Part shown: positions 11,399 through 22,390 of the stretch, in pieces
Numbering within the stretch: position 1 is the stretch's first letter
Layout: every line of letters begins with the position of its first letter
Assembly: GCA_961205875.1 (NCBI GenBank)
Contig: OY540816.1
Coordinates: 1,798,001 to 1,862,000, forward strand
Source: Sialis fuliginosa
Taxonomy: Eukaryota > Arthropoda > Insecta > Megaloptera > Sialidae
Reading direction: 5' to 3'
DNA length: 64,000 nucleotides
Notes under the pieces: generated by a model
What the model was told of the DNA's origin: nothing
What the model saw: the letters and a program-made list of their open reading frames with translations, nothing else
The model's database searches: none
Translations under genes and position numbers: made by a program

Positions 11399-12310
11399 CT
11401 TACATATTTATAAAAAGTATCAAATGGGTTATTTATAAGAACGAAAAATATTTATGCCATATTTAACATTGATAAAAAAAATAATTTTAAATATTTAGAA
11501 TATGAATTTACGATTAGCTACATGGAGAGCAATAGTCATAGACAGAGTACTACTGTCATCCAAGAACGACAAAACGTCTAAAAGAACACTATAACGACCA
11601 CGGCACAATAGCCCAGAAGATTTGAACATTTTTAACAAACTCCACCAGATTGTAATTTTGCTTATCATTCCAATTAAAGTGTTTCACTAGATATCTCTAA
11701 ATGAAAGAAGAAGCGGACTATTACAATCACCGATCTCAACGCTCTGCGCTACCTTAAACAACCATATCTCGAATAACATAAATAAATGTCGACATTAATT
11801 GAATTGGCCGTGCTCATACACGTCTAAATGTCGACATTGGACAAAGGTTGCGGTATTGTTGATGAATTTGCATATACAATCGCGCGGGGGACGTGGCGGT
11901 GTAAAGAGGAGTGAGCGAGGCAGACACAGGAAATAATTAGAGAGAACTCCGCCGGACGTGTATTCAGAGAGTATGTAAACGTGTTGACTATTTAAGCACC
12001 ACGAATTTATACAACTGATTGTGAAAAATACAAGAAGAAAAAAATGTAAATTCGAGTAATTTGTAGTTGCTGGCTTTGTACCACGAATTGATAATGGTGT
12101 AATAAGTAGAACACGGATACAGTTAGTAATTACGTTTTGTCGATTTTTTTTTATATTTGATGAAATTTCACAATCAGAAGCAATACTGTTTTTTTTTTAA
12201 GATATCGATAGGTTGTTTTATCAACAGATTGTATTTATTAAAAAAAATGCTACACTTATCAATTTTAAGGTTCTGTCTGTAAAATTAAATTTTGGGGGAT
12301 TTTTTGAGGC
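11399..12310. other. Unannotated region with a GC-richer patch
   Basis: No gene recognised. A GC-richer patch at about 11878-11960 has no convincing splice borders or domain signature on either strand, so it is not called as an exon. Confidence 0.35.
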
Positions 12311-12317
12311 AATTGTT

Positions 12318-12705
12318 TGCTTGTTTGTTTCGATACGAAAACTAATGGACTTATGTCTGGTATCATAAAGGACCTAGCAAATTTGTTAGCTAGCAAGCAC
12401 TTTCAACTCAGATATCAAACTTATATGACAGTTCTTTTGGAGTTTGTTGATGACTTTGAAAAGTTTCGCGCACGCGTTGTAGGTAAATACAAACTGTATT
12501 AAAACAGTGGTGATGTTATGAAAATTATTTTGTACGGTCAAAGATTGCAACTGTGTTACAATTAGTTGAAGTGTCACTGCTCTAAATTCCATAACTAATC
12601 CATAGATACTAGTACAGAATTAATACCCCATTTGAAAGTAATTGCTAGCTAGCAAATTTTGTTAGCTCCTTTATAATACCGGACATTCATTTGATCGAAC
12701 TACAT
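12318..12705. repeat. Inverted repeat around GCTAGCAA motif
   Basis: GGTATCATAAAGGACCTAGC with TTTGTTAGCTAGCAAG on the left is mirrored by GCTAGCTAGCAAATTTTG with GCTCCTTTATAATACC on the right. The whole is about 390 bp and resembles a small MITE; the exact ends and TSD are uncertain. Two reading frames within it lack protein-like features. Confidence 0.5.
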
Positions 12706-12736
12706 AACACTGGTTGAAAGTCTAATGCCCGTTTGC

Positions 12737-13528
12737 CAGGGCCGTAACTAGAGGCTCGGGGGCCCCGGGGCAGCAAGTGATCGAGGGGCCCCCCTTATAA
12801 AAATTTTTTTGAACAATTTAAAAGTATGTGACTATTTTCGAAAAAAATAAGTTTTTTAATAAAAATGTGAATGCTTTCAAATTTTAATTATTAATATTTT
12901 TTGTAAACAATGACAATTAAACCAGTAAATAATTTTTTTGAAAAAAACAAACAATAATTTCTCATATCGAGCTGCATAAAATTCGATTTATAGTGGAGTT
13001 ATATTAGCGACATTTTTTGTACCTTGTTGAAAAAACGACCATTTTTATAGTTTTTCGTGTACGTTTTTTTTAAATATCTGCAATTCTATTGACCAGATTG
13101 CATAAACAAAAAAATCATTTTAAACTTTGTTATGAATTTCCCCATAAAACTAAATTTTAAAAAATCTCATAATTTTATTACGAACCTAAAGTACTTTTTT
13201 ACAACGACCAATAGTAAAGCGATTTTAATAAAATTTTGAGAAGATATTCTTTATGATTATAAATAAGTAATTGTGACAAGTTCCAAATCAAAACGGCTAA
13301 GAAACACATTAAAAAATAAAAAATAAGAATCATATCTTGTGGGCAACAAATGGTAGAGGGACATTCTTTTTTTGTAGATTTTTATGTACTATACTTGGGT
13401 TTTTATTTAAAAAAAAAAAACTCAAAACTTTTTTTAATCCGATTTCGTAAAAAAAATACATTCCTTGTTCGGGGGCCCCCTATACTCGGGGGCCCCGGGG
13501 CACTGCCCCGGTGGTAGTTACGGCCCTG
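12737..13528. mobile_element. hAT-type MITE with 8-bp TSD (CAGGGCCGTAACTA)
   Basis: TIRs CAGGGCCGTAACTA and TAGTTACGGCCCTG bound 792 bp; CCGTTTGC is duplicated exactly on both sides (12729-12736, 13529-13536). GC-rich subterminal text (GGGGCCCC blocks) occurs just inside both ends while the interior is AT-rich and non-coding. The frame at 13403-13594 on the minus strand runs across the right end and is not a gene. The intact TSD argues for a clean hAT insertion. Confidence 0.92.
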
Positions 13529-13851
13529 CCGTTTGCACCGTATTAAACTTAAGTCAGGTTTAGCTAATTGTAAATCTGGATTAAGTCCGAGCAAAGTTTA
13601 AGTTTTGTTTCGTTTGCACAAAGCTTTGCTCAGACTTAATCCAGACTTACAATTAGCGTAGCTAAATTTGTAAGTACACAAACGTAAGATATAAAAAGTT
13701 ACTAGATTTTTACTTTTTTATACATACATACACGAAATGTACTGTATAAATAAAGTATAGTGATCATGAAAAAATTCGAACTCGAAATTTCAACGGAATT
13801 ACACGTATTGAGGATCCCCGAACCACGTACGACCATATTCTCAATGACGTC

Positions 13852-13870
13852 TGTGTGTGTGTGTGTGTGT
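13852..13870. repeat. (GT)n microsatellite
   Basis: About nine GT dinucleotides, placed where family A copies carry a CTGTCTGT-rich tract. Confidence 0.9.
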
Positions 13871-14937
13871 CTGTGAACGCTCTACAGCCAAAACGGTAAG
13901 ACTTACAGACATGAAATTTTAAACTTAAGGTTCTTGTATACTCTAGATGTGCACTTCCTATTTTTTAAAAACATCACTAAACCGGAAACGGATGTTTACT
14001 GATGTCAATTTTTGAATTTTTCGAATTATTTTTGAAACGGTGCGCAGTAGAAAAAAATGTTTTAGATTAAAGTTATAGAAAATGCTCTTATCTATAATTT
14101 ATGTTATGTTCATTTTTCCCTCCAAATGTTTTTTTAAGTAATAATCGATTTTCTTTAATTTTTTTGAATTTTTCGAATTATTTTTTAAACGGTACGTATT
14201 AGAAAAAAATGTGTTATATACAAGTTATAGAGAATATTACTATCTATAATTTATGTCTTATTCTTTTTTTTGTATCTTTTTTAAATTGACTAAAAAAACA
14301 TCTGCCAAGTAAATGCACAGTGCTTCCTCGTGCTAAATTCACTAAAACCGATAGTGTTCAGATAAATTGCCTGGCATTGGTTAACCATTTAATTTTTATA
14401 CAAATTTTACTAAAATATCTTAGTTCGAATTTTTTCTTAAAACGCACCTGAATATTTTTTCATATATTTTTAATTTTTTGACAATTTCAATCTAAATCTA
14501 AATTTATGCAAATGTCAAAATGACATTTAAAACGTCAAAGTGACATTTAAAACGCCAAAGTGACATTTAAAACGTCAAAATGACACTTAATATATCCAAT
14601 CAAATATCAATTTAGAAAAACAAAACACGAATTTTTAAAATTAATTTGGATAAATCTTTGTAAGGGAATATTTTATAACAAACGTAGTAGACCCATATTA
14701 TAGGAAATTTAATTCTCTACAAAAAATATTCTATAAAATTTTCTCGTAACATGTGTCGTTCTTGAGATATCTTGAAAAAATAAATATTTTGGGGTGTCAC
14801 CCCTCCCCCTTACACACGATTTTGATGATTTTGAAATGGGACCGTCCTCAAACCAAACCCAACCATCCGACCAAGTTTCAATAATATCGGTTCAGTGGTT
14901 CATGAGTTATGCGTGTGACAAGGATTCAGGGGACAGA

Positions 14938-14995
14938 CGGACGGACGGACGGACGGACGGACGGACGGACGGACGGCCGGACAGACAGACAGACA
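14938..14995. repeat. (GGAC)n / (AGAC)n microsatellite
   Basis: Roughly nine GGAC units followed by a short AGAC run, inside family D. Other D copies have only short CCGTGTCTGA-like remnants here, so this is a local expansion. Confidence 0.95.
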
Positions 14996-16471
14996 CGGAA
15001 CGAAAAGTGTTTGTCTTGACGTGAAACGGATAAATAAATTTAAAATTTTGAAATTGGAGAACTTTTTTTTTGTCTCAATCTGAAACGATCACATAGCTTC
15101 TCGTATCTTCGATATTGCGAGGAAGCAAATAATCATTTTTGTTTTTATTTAAAATTAATTTTATTAATGTGTTTGAATAATCTAGTTACCTATGAAATTA
15201 AAAGTATTTTTTGTTACAACTGTCAATTAAATATATAAAACGTGTTGAACTGTTGAAATATCAAACAAATAAGAAACCATTGACAAAACAACGTTATTTT
15301 TAAACAGGAAAACTATTATAACGATTTATAATAAAAACGTTTGAAATAAAATCACAGAATAGAATTAAAATATATCTCGAACATCAACAAAAACAACAAT
15401 TAATGTAATTTAGTTAATTATATTCAATTTCTTAGCAGAAAGTGTTAACTTATGTAATTTTTTCTGTATCATGATGTATAACAAAGTCTTGTGCCGACCA
15501 GGGCAGTTTATTATATATCTTACGTTTGTGTACTTACAAATTTAACTACGCTGTTAAATCGCATACTTTGTGATTTAGCAGCGCGACTCAGCTGATGCTG
15601 ATGCTGAATCGCCGATGTGTAAGGGGAATAAAGCACTAATTCAATTAGGTCAGTCAGGTCCTTGTTAAGGAAAGTTTACAATAATTGATATTCTATAATA
15701 AAAATGATAATGATATATAAATGAAAAGAACGGTTAAGTTAATAGTTAAAATGTATATTAGGTTAGGTAAAAATTAACATGTTGAACGCTAACACATTTT
15801 TTGTAAAATTTCCAAAAACGTTTTTTTATCTATTTTATTATCTACAATTTTTAACTTGACCATTTCTCTAACTCACATCGTTTCAAAAATAATTCGAAAT
15901 ATTCAAAAATTGACATCAGTAAACATCCGTATCCGATTGAAAGATTATTTTCAAAAATAGAAACCACTGAACCGATATTGTTGAAACTTGGTCAGATGGT
16001 TGGGTCGTGTGTGAACATTTTATAGAATATTTTTTGTAGAGCATTAAATTTCCTATAATATGGGTCTACAACGTTTGTTGTAAAATATTCCCTTACAAAG
16101 ATTTATCTCAATTTATTTTAAAAATTCATGTTTTGTTTTTCTAAATTGATATTTGCTTGGCCATATTAAATGTAATTTTGGCGTTTTAAATGTAATTTTG
16201 ACGTTTTAAATGTCATTTTGACATTTGCATAAATTTAGATTTAGATTGATATTGTCAAAAATTAAAAATATATGAAAACATATTTAGATGCGTTTTAAGA
16301 AAAATTTCGAACTAAGATTTTTTAGTAAAATTTGTATAAAAATTAAATGATTAACCAATACCAGGCAATTTATCTTAACACTATCGGTTTTGGTTAATTT
16401 ATCACGAGGAAGCACTGTGCATTTACTTGGCAGATGTTTTTTTCATAGTTAATTAATTATTACAATCTCTT

Positions 16472-16608
16472 AAACTAAAATTATACACCTTAACCACAAT
16501 AAAACAATGTCACTCGACACGTGTTTCGACTTCACAAGAAGTCCTCATCAGGAGCCTAACAGTTCCAGTTTAAGTGACTAGAAACCACAGTTTCTCCGTT
16601 TTTCCAGT
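16472..16608 (-). repeat. Short dispersed repeat carrying a hammerhead motif
   Basis: On the minus strand the order is ACTGGAAAAACGGAGAAACT, a GGTTTCTAGTCAC segment, the ribozyme-like core, then ACATTGTTTTATTGTGG and a TATAATTTTAGTTT end. The same parts recur at 50410-50610 in rearranged, palindromic order. Hammerhead motifs of this type are known from Penelope-like elements and from retrozymes; no protein-coding part of either is present here, so the parent family is inference. Confidence 0.7.
16512..16555 (-). ncRNA. Candidate type I hammerhead ribozyme, copy 1
   Basis: Minus strand. All core elements are present in order: stem I strand GCUC (16555-16552), CUGAUGA (16551-16545), stem II GACUUC / loop UUGU / GAAGUC with six perfect pairs, GAAA (16527-16524), a two-pair stem III closing loop ACGU, then the cleavage triplet GUC ending at 16516, then GAGU pairing back to stem I (three Watson-Crick pairs and one G-U). 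Cleavage would fall between 16516 and 16515. The short stem III is the known feature of hammerheads in Penelope-like elements, which tend to work as dimers. Activity is inferred from sequence only. Confidence 0.8.
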
Positions 16609-16855
16609 AGTATTTATTAGAATAATTATCACATAAATACAATATACATATTTTGTAGATGAGTAAAATGTACCTACATTATTATTTGTTTTATGTTATA
16701 TTTCGCTTCTTCAGTGCGAAACGTATTTAAAATGCAACAAATGACTAACAATAAACACACAACGATAGTAAATGTCAACCAAGCAGGATGAAACTGACAG
16801 CGAAAACATCCGAGGATTACACGGCATATTACATTAAAAATAAACATTAGCTTAC

Positions 16856-16968
16856 CGGGAGTTATAAACGGGTACTTTGCGTAGATGTCCCCCTCATCCG
16901 TTCCAGGCTCTGATCCGGAGTGTCCCGGAGGTGGGTTTTCATCCTCTGGAGATCGTTCTGAGCCATAC
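16856..16968 (-). CDS. Internal exon of PDZ-domain gene (acidic/Pro-Ser linker)
   Basis: Minus-strand island much richer in GC than its flanks. Acceptor GATTACAG lies immediately upstream (AG at 16970-16969) and a consensus donor GTAAGC follows (16855-16850). In the only frame open across the whole 113 bp it encodes a split codon, then YGSERSPEDENPPP and continues to IYAKYPFITP, with the last codon split after its first base (phase 2 in, phase 1 out). The peptide is acidic and rich in Ser, Pro and Gly, so probably a flexible linker. Phase matches the end of exon 21861-22176 if that exon uses the GTTGGT donor. The other frames contain stops. The protein family was not identified from this exon. 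Confidence 0.65.
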
Positions 16969-16999
16969 CTGTAATCACGAACCTCTCTTGTAATACACA

Positions 17000-17017
17000 G
17001 ACACACACACACACACA
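17000..17017 (-). promoter_or_regulatory. (GU)n tract upstream of a 3' splice site
   Basis: On the transcribed strand about nine GT dinucleotides lie some 30-50 nt upstream of the exon starting at 16968, where a pyrimidine tract is normally found; the bases between are purine-rich. (UG)n tracts in this position are known to bind TDP-43/CELF-type proteins and alter exon inclusion in other genes. Such a role here is inference. Confidence 0.45.
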
Positions 17018-17430
17018 AACACTTTCTATGTTACAAAAATAAACACTGCTTTTCACTGATATATTGTTTATCTCAAAATTCGGGTAAAGTTTTAACGAAA
17101 ATGTGTTTATCTATGATTGGAAAAGTTAAACCATTTTGAATTATTTAACTGTGAAAGTAAATAATGTTATTTTATGTGAGTACATATTAGTCTTGTTTTA
17201 TTATTGTAAGTAACAGGATATTCCTATATGAAAATTAACTCTAAAATAATATTAGTCCAGTGTCCGTTAAATATTGAAATATTCAGATGCATTCATTATT
17301 AGTTATTACCCTGATTGCGATGTAAAAATATTATAAAAATTTAAAATAACAAACGTTACATAATATGTTTTATACAAAATAACGTAAAAACTTAATTTCT
17401 TTAAGTATTCAAGAAAAATTATTTATTTAG
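17018..17430. other. Intronic AT-rich DNA
   Basis: No feature seen. Lies within the intron upstream of the exon 16856-16968. Confidence 0.4.
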
Positions 17431-19440
17431 GGGTGTACCGGAACAGGAATTTTCGATTCCGGCCAGAACCGGAATCGCCGGAATTAACAAAAAAATCCGG
17501 CCGGATTTTTTATTTATTTAATTTAATTACATACAGTACAACTGTGATGTTATTAGGGGTGTACCGGAACTGGAATTTTCAATTCCGGCCGGAACCGGAA
17601 TCTCCGGAATTTACAAAAAAAATCCGGATTTAAAAAAAAAACGTTCTATATTCTATTTTAATTAATAATAATAATTAAAATAATATATGTATGGTTTCTT
17701 ACATAGATTAATATCTTAAATTAATATTTTATATGGTATTTCTTAAATAGTAGAAGCGTAGGTATATTATAAAAAATATTAATTTTTACAAATCTTGTAA
17801 TTTTTACGGCTTCGATTGTTTTAAATTGTTTGCATATCATACGTTCTTCTTGATTGATCGAATCTAATTACATTTCTAGTGTCAAATTATAAATGTGATA
17901 AATCACAAACAGTATCTAGACATATTCACAATAGAGAAAATTGTATAAATTTTTACAGATAAAAGAAAGCCAACTACTCGAAATAAAAGCACCAATAAAT
18001 TGCTATTTATCAAACAATACTGCATTATCTTAATACTTTTAGCTAAGTTCAAATAGTTTTTGAAGAAAACATATTTAGGACTATAGTATTATTAAAAAAA
18101 TCAGAACAATCTTATTTTTACACCATAAGAATTGAAAATTTTAAAAAAATTTTGATATAAGGGAGAGTCATATCAGGTGGAACAAACTTGAACAGTTTAT
18201 TAAGATAAAAATTTCAAGTAAAAAAATTCATATAAACATGTGTCCGGAAACTCTTCGTGAGGGAGCTATAGGCTCTCCAAGATTTTGTCTCAAATTAGTT
18301 TTTATTTAATATTTTGAGAACTCATTGTGATACAGTACTTAAATTTGACACCTGGTTTAATATTATACGTGTTATCGATTTCCAGTATCAACCAATGATT
18401 ATTTAGACCAGGGATATATGGGGCCTGTCCGATTGAGTTATATCTAGTTTTTTTTTGTTTTTAATTTTTTTTCCTAAAAAAATCAGTTTTTCTCCATGTG
18501 GCCATATACCGCCCCTTCTCTTCTGAACTGGAACCTCGAGCAGTCGCCCAGCCTCCCTCCCTAAAGCAAGCATTGCTGTTATATATTAACAAAATAAGCA
18601 ACGAAATTTAATAAATATAAAAATTTTAAACATCAAGTATTCTTTTTTCCAAAGCTTACTTGACTTTTAAATTTTTATTGCACTCGACTAACAAAAATAT
18701 TTTAGTTTCCATAGCAATTGTGATTTTTATACAATAATGAATAAAATGCGTTGTATCTTTGTTATGAGTTGTTTTATTATCAAAAATACGAAAAGCTTTG
18801 TGATCATTTTTTAAAGAAAAATTTTTCTACGATTTCAAAATTTTCTCTTGATCTTTACTTTTATAATCGATTTAGTATTAATAAGTGTTTAATATTAAAC
18901 TGATTATATAAATTCATAACTGTTTCACAATGGGTTCTCAAAATATTAAATAAAAACTAATTTTAGACAAAATATTTGAGAGTCTGTAACTCTTTCGCGA
19001 AGAATTTTAGGACACATGTTGATGAACTTTTTTTCTTGAAATTTTTTATTCGATCAACTGTTCAAATTTGTGCCACCTGATATGTCCCTGTATAATTAAA
19101 CAGTTCAATGTCCGTAATATAATGACATTTTTGTTAATATATCATTATAAAAAAAATTACTTATTTTTTTAAGGTCAATTAATGTTATAATTACAATCAT
19201 ACTTTTGTTACACAAAGTGTTAAAAAACAGCATTTGTCTTATGAAATGGTTGTTTCCATTAAAATTTTTGTAAATAAAATGATATCATAATTATTATATT
19301 TATGTTTGATTTTTAAGCAAATACAACGTATATTATCTATAAATTTCTTAGTAGAAAGCAGTAATAAAATTTAAAAATTCCGGAAAATTCGCCCGGAATT
19401 TACTAGTTCCGGCCGGAACCAGAACTTAATAAAATCGTGA
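17431..19440. mobile_element. CCGGAACCGGAAT-ended repeat, copy 1
   Basis: Starts with GGGGTGTACCGGAAC, repeated at 17556, and ends with an inverted CCGGAATTTACTAGTTCCGG segment near 19390-19430. The left part (17560-18160) is collinear with 30807-31437, including ATGGTATTTCTTAAATAGTAG-like text. Both copies continue into the CAGGGAGAG foldback (18160 and 31438), so the foldback was there before this family spread or is an integral part of it. Family unknown; hAT-like ends are possible but no TSD was recognised. Confidence 0.55.
18160..19090. mobile_element. Foldback element, (CA)GGGA..TATCAGGTGG ends
   Basis: Left GGGAGAGTCATATCAGGTGG and right CCACCTGATATGTCCCTG are inverted and bordered by TA. 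Arms pair over long stretches, for example the box around ACTCTTCGTGAGGGAG against CTCTTTCGCGAAGAAT near 19000, around an AT-rich centre. A relative lies at 25130-26178 and a truncated one at 31438-31492. No coding capacity. It falls in the intron between exons 21861-22176 and 16856-16968. Confidence 0.72.
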
Positions 19441-20172
19441 ATAATTTAAATAGTTTTATGTTTTAATTATTATAATAAAAGCTGTTTAAAAGAGATCCAT
19501 ATAACAAAATTAATAAGAAAAAACGTTTTAAAACATCTCTAATTTGTTACTAAACAGGACTTGACTAGGGAATTTGACGAGCCCCATGGCTTGACAAAGA
19601 TAAAGAAATGTATGGGAACTGTGCCAATGAATCAATTTAGCTATTTTTTTATCATAGGCTGCTTTTTAAATAACATTAAATCGCTTCGAAATGTTTATAA
19701 GCGTCTTTAGTAGTGACAAATCACATTGCCGCTGCTAACTGCGAAACTTCTTGCATTAAAAACTATCGACAAGAATTATTTTTTAAAATATTAATGTTCT
19801 CAGCAAACATGAACATTTTGAATCAGTTTGGGATTTATAATATTGTTTGGGTACATAGAAGGTATATTTCATGAAAAAATGGTGATTGCCCCCTGAGTAC
19901 ATTTTTTTCTGGTTTACTATGTACAGAGGATCATAATAATATTACCTCTAATGAGTCATAAGTACCTCTATAATATACTACAAGCACCATCAAATTCGAT
20001 TGACGGACTATAAAAAAAATGCGATAATCGAAAAAAAAAATGTTTTTTTAAATTATAAACTTTTAAAGCTAATATTTGATCAAGTTGAAAGTTACATAGA
20101 ATGTGACTTCCAAAAACAATCACCAAATCTATGTAAAGGCCGATTATGCATGCTTACCCGGCTAGAGCCTTT
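19441..20172. repeat. Family N repeat, copy 1
   Basis: The segment 19490-19830 is collinear with 44145-44345: ACATCTCTAATTTGTTACTA, a GGGAATTTGAC box, GTATGGGAACTGTG, AATCAATTTAGC and a GCTGCTTTTTAAAT box. No inverted ends were defined. The remainder to 20172 shows nothing recognisable. Confidence 0.5.
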
Positions 20173-20180
20173 GTATATAT

Positions 20181-20759
20181 TTCAAGCTTGTCCAACCCGC
20201 GGCCCGCGGGCCTCATGCGGCCCTCGAGGACCCTCGGTGCGGCCCGCGAGCATAATTTAAAAAAATAAAAAAATTTATGACTATAAATGTACATAGAAAA
20301 TAGTATTTACGATTAAAAAAAAAAAAAAAAGGTCTTCCCAATCTAACTTCATGTTTGGCATAAATTAAAGTACTTTTACATTTCTATTTTACCAATGATT
20401 AATTACTATCTAACGACTTTCTTTATTTTTCTGTCAGAGAGGCAGGGGTTATTTTAGTGTGTAGTTGTAGCTTATTTCTGCAGTTGTAAATGCTAATTTG
20501 TGTAGTGCAAAAAATTTAAAAAATATATAAATAAAATAATTAAATGTTTGGAAAAAAGGTCATTGCAGTTGTTAAAGCAAAAAATGTAAGAAATGTAATG
20601 CAAAAAACAAAGGTCATTGCAGTTGAAAAACAAAAATTGTAAGTATGGAGCAAAAAAATAAGGTAAAATTTTCTTAAAATAACCCCTGCAGGGAGGGGGT
20701 CCCTGAAAAATAATTTTTCAAAAGGGGGTCCGCAGACAACATAAGTTTAAGAACTGCTG
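20181..20759. mobile_element. hAT-like MITE, GCGGCCCGCGGGC end
   Basis: The left end reads CTTGTCCAACCCGCGGCCCG and the right end CATAAGTTTAAGAACTGCTG. Octamers GTATATAT (20173-20180) and GTATATAC (20760-20767) flank it with one difference, suggesting a decayed 8-bp duplication. The GC-rich subterminal block and AT-rich interior fit non-autonomous hAT elements. The plus-strand frame reaching into the GC block is not a gene. Confidence 0.6.
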
Positions 20760-20767
20760 GTATATAC

Positions 20768-21860
20768 TATTAAAAAGCTTTATTACAAAATATGAAAATT
20801 TACATCTTCTCTACTAGTTTAATTCTTTAAAGTTTAAATACATACATGATAATAATTATATTAAAAATTGTTTTAGTTTATATGCTGAATTTTTTAACAA
20901 ATAAAAACAAAATAAAATTAAAATGTATTTCGAATTAATTTTAAAATATCAGATCTGTTCATTGAAGCTTTTTATTTTATTAGTTTACAAAATCCCTATA
21001 TTACGAAATTTACTTTGCTAGGGAGTTTTCTGGAAATATACATCTTGGTATGTTCTAACTACTGCCAAAATTTTAAACCTCACACATTCGTCATAATATT
21101 TACATTAGTCAAAAATTATATGTTGCCTGGGCTAGTAGTATTTGCTTAAGTCATATATTTTGCACCCAGTTTTCATGAAAACTATAGTTCGTATGAAAAA
21201 CTATAAAAAACCTTTTTGTAGAGAATTTTCTAATCTTCCTATCGTTATATAACTTTTATTATCGTAAAATCTATAAATATAGAGATATTATCATATCTTC
21301 TTCAAACCATTATAACTTCGCCAATTTTGGGAATTGGGGTATAGGATTTTGTACACATATTTTTGTAAGCCCATTTATTAATAAAATGCAAAAAGATTTT
21401 CACATTTTTAGAATAGAATATCCTCTTAATAAGCGAAAACTATTACTTGTACGAAAAAAGTTATAAGGTCTTTGTTGTAGGTAATTTTCAAATCTTAATA
21501 TTTGATAATAACTATTTTAGTCACAGAATTAATAAATACAGAGATATTTACTTAAAACTAATTGTTAGCACCTCCTGTGGGCTGTATAAAAGTATGCTCG
21601 CAAGGGATCGATGGAGACTTTTGGACCTTATTTATAAAGACAAAATAAAGGTGTATACAAAAATTCAGCTCCCTGCGAAATTTTCCCCAGACACATCTAT
21701 TTTTCGTCTAAATGTACTGGACTATACGTACAAAATGTTCAAAAAGAATGTATAAATATGTACTTTAATATTTTTATTTTGCTTGTTGACAGCTGTCAGT
21801 TAAATTAGATAATTTGAATTGTGCATAATTGATGAAATATGTATAAGTAAATATACCAAC
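20768..21860. other. Intronic DNA with a partial family J copy
   Basis: At about 20995-21150 there is text matching one half of the element at 60966-61320 (GCTAGGGAGTTTTC, AATATACATCTTGGTATGTT, a TTGCCTGGGCTA end). The open frame at 21447-21755 was inspected and shows no domain; it is probably chance. This is the intron downstream of exon 21861-22176. Confidence 0.4.
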
Positions 21861-22176
21861 CCTTGATCACATAAAGCAGTATCACTACCGGCAGCCACTT
21901 TCACTGTAAGCGGTTGATGATACTTGATATTACCATTTCCCGTGACCGGTACATGCGGTGGTGTAGGCGCTGGGACATACCTCTGTGACGGCGGTGGCGG
22001 CGCAGGGTACTTCTTACCACCAACGACGCTTACGGTCGCTACTACCGGTGGTGATGGCGACGCATGGTTGTTGTTCTCCTTCACGTAACATACCGAGTCG
22101 CATTCGGTGTTCTCCTCGGTGCCATCTAGGTGGTTCGGGAGGGAACCGCAGAACCGACGTCTTTGCTTGTTGTCAC
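21861..22176 (-). CDS. Internal exon of PDZ-domain gene (proline-rich linker)
   Basis: Minus-strand GC-rich island with acceptor AACACACAG just upstream (AG at 22178-22177). Entry is in phase 1, so the last base of exon 33760-34059 (A) plus GT gives Ser. The encoded peptide has a basic start (DNKQRRRFCG), an acidic TEENTEC patch, SPSPPVVATV, then YPAPPPPSQRYVPAPTPPHV with several PxxP motifs, and ends TALCDQ. PxxP runs often bind SH3 or WW domains; this is a family generalisation, not evidence of a partner. Two donors are possible: GTTGGT (ending the exon at 21861, phase 2, which fits exon 16856-16968) and GTATAT four bases further (ending at 21857, phase 0). The first is preferred because it keeps the frame. 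Confidence 0.75.
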
Positions 22177-22390
22177 CTGTGTGTTACATTTAATTACGAA
22201 TTTATCTCAACTAGTCAATATTTACATACTGTTGTATCATTATTTAAAATAACTTCTATTGAATACTGTTAAAATATAAATGATATACACTTATCAAAAA
22301 AATTAAAGGAACAAACAATTACAACTTTTATGTATCTCTGTGAAAAATGGTCGTATCCAAATTAAAAATATCTGCCTTGGGAACCACGGG

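Larger units (their letters stand above)
13537..16440. repeat. Compound inverted region: families D and A-like
   Basis: A large, diverged inverted structure. Family D text (ends near CATCTGCCAAGTAAATGCAC and a GAGGAAGCA box) lies at about 14288-15127 and, inverted, at about 15930-16440; the same family recurs at 34556-35285. Family A-like text flanks these internally at about 13740-14280 and 15800-15960. A small palindrome around AATTGTAAATCTGGATTAAG lies at 13555-13660 and its neighbour sequence is mirrored near 15510-15560. Four short direct repeats AATGACATTTAAAACG-like occur at 14518-14590. The frame over 14794-15024 is a translation of the GGAC satellite. No gene. Confidence 0.55.

Noticed and set aside
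11878-11960. GC-rich patch as the next downstream exon of the PDZ gene
   Set aside because: No acceptor and donor pair in the required phase and no protein-like continuity.
14518-14590. Four AATGACATTTAAAACG-like direct repeats as operator sites
   Set aside because: They lie within family D, recur inverted near 16165-16215, and are a small internal tandem expansion of the repeat.
21447-21755. 102-residue frame with RDRWRLLDLI, vaguely like the end of a reverse transcriptase
   Set aside because: No catalytic motif or neighbouring coding sequence; the resemblance is a few residues only.
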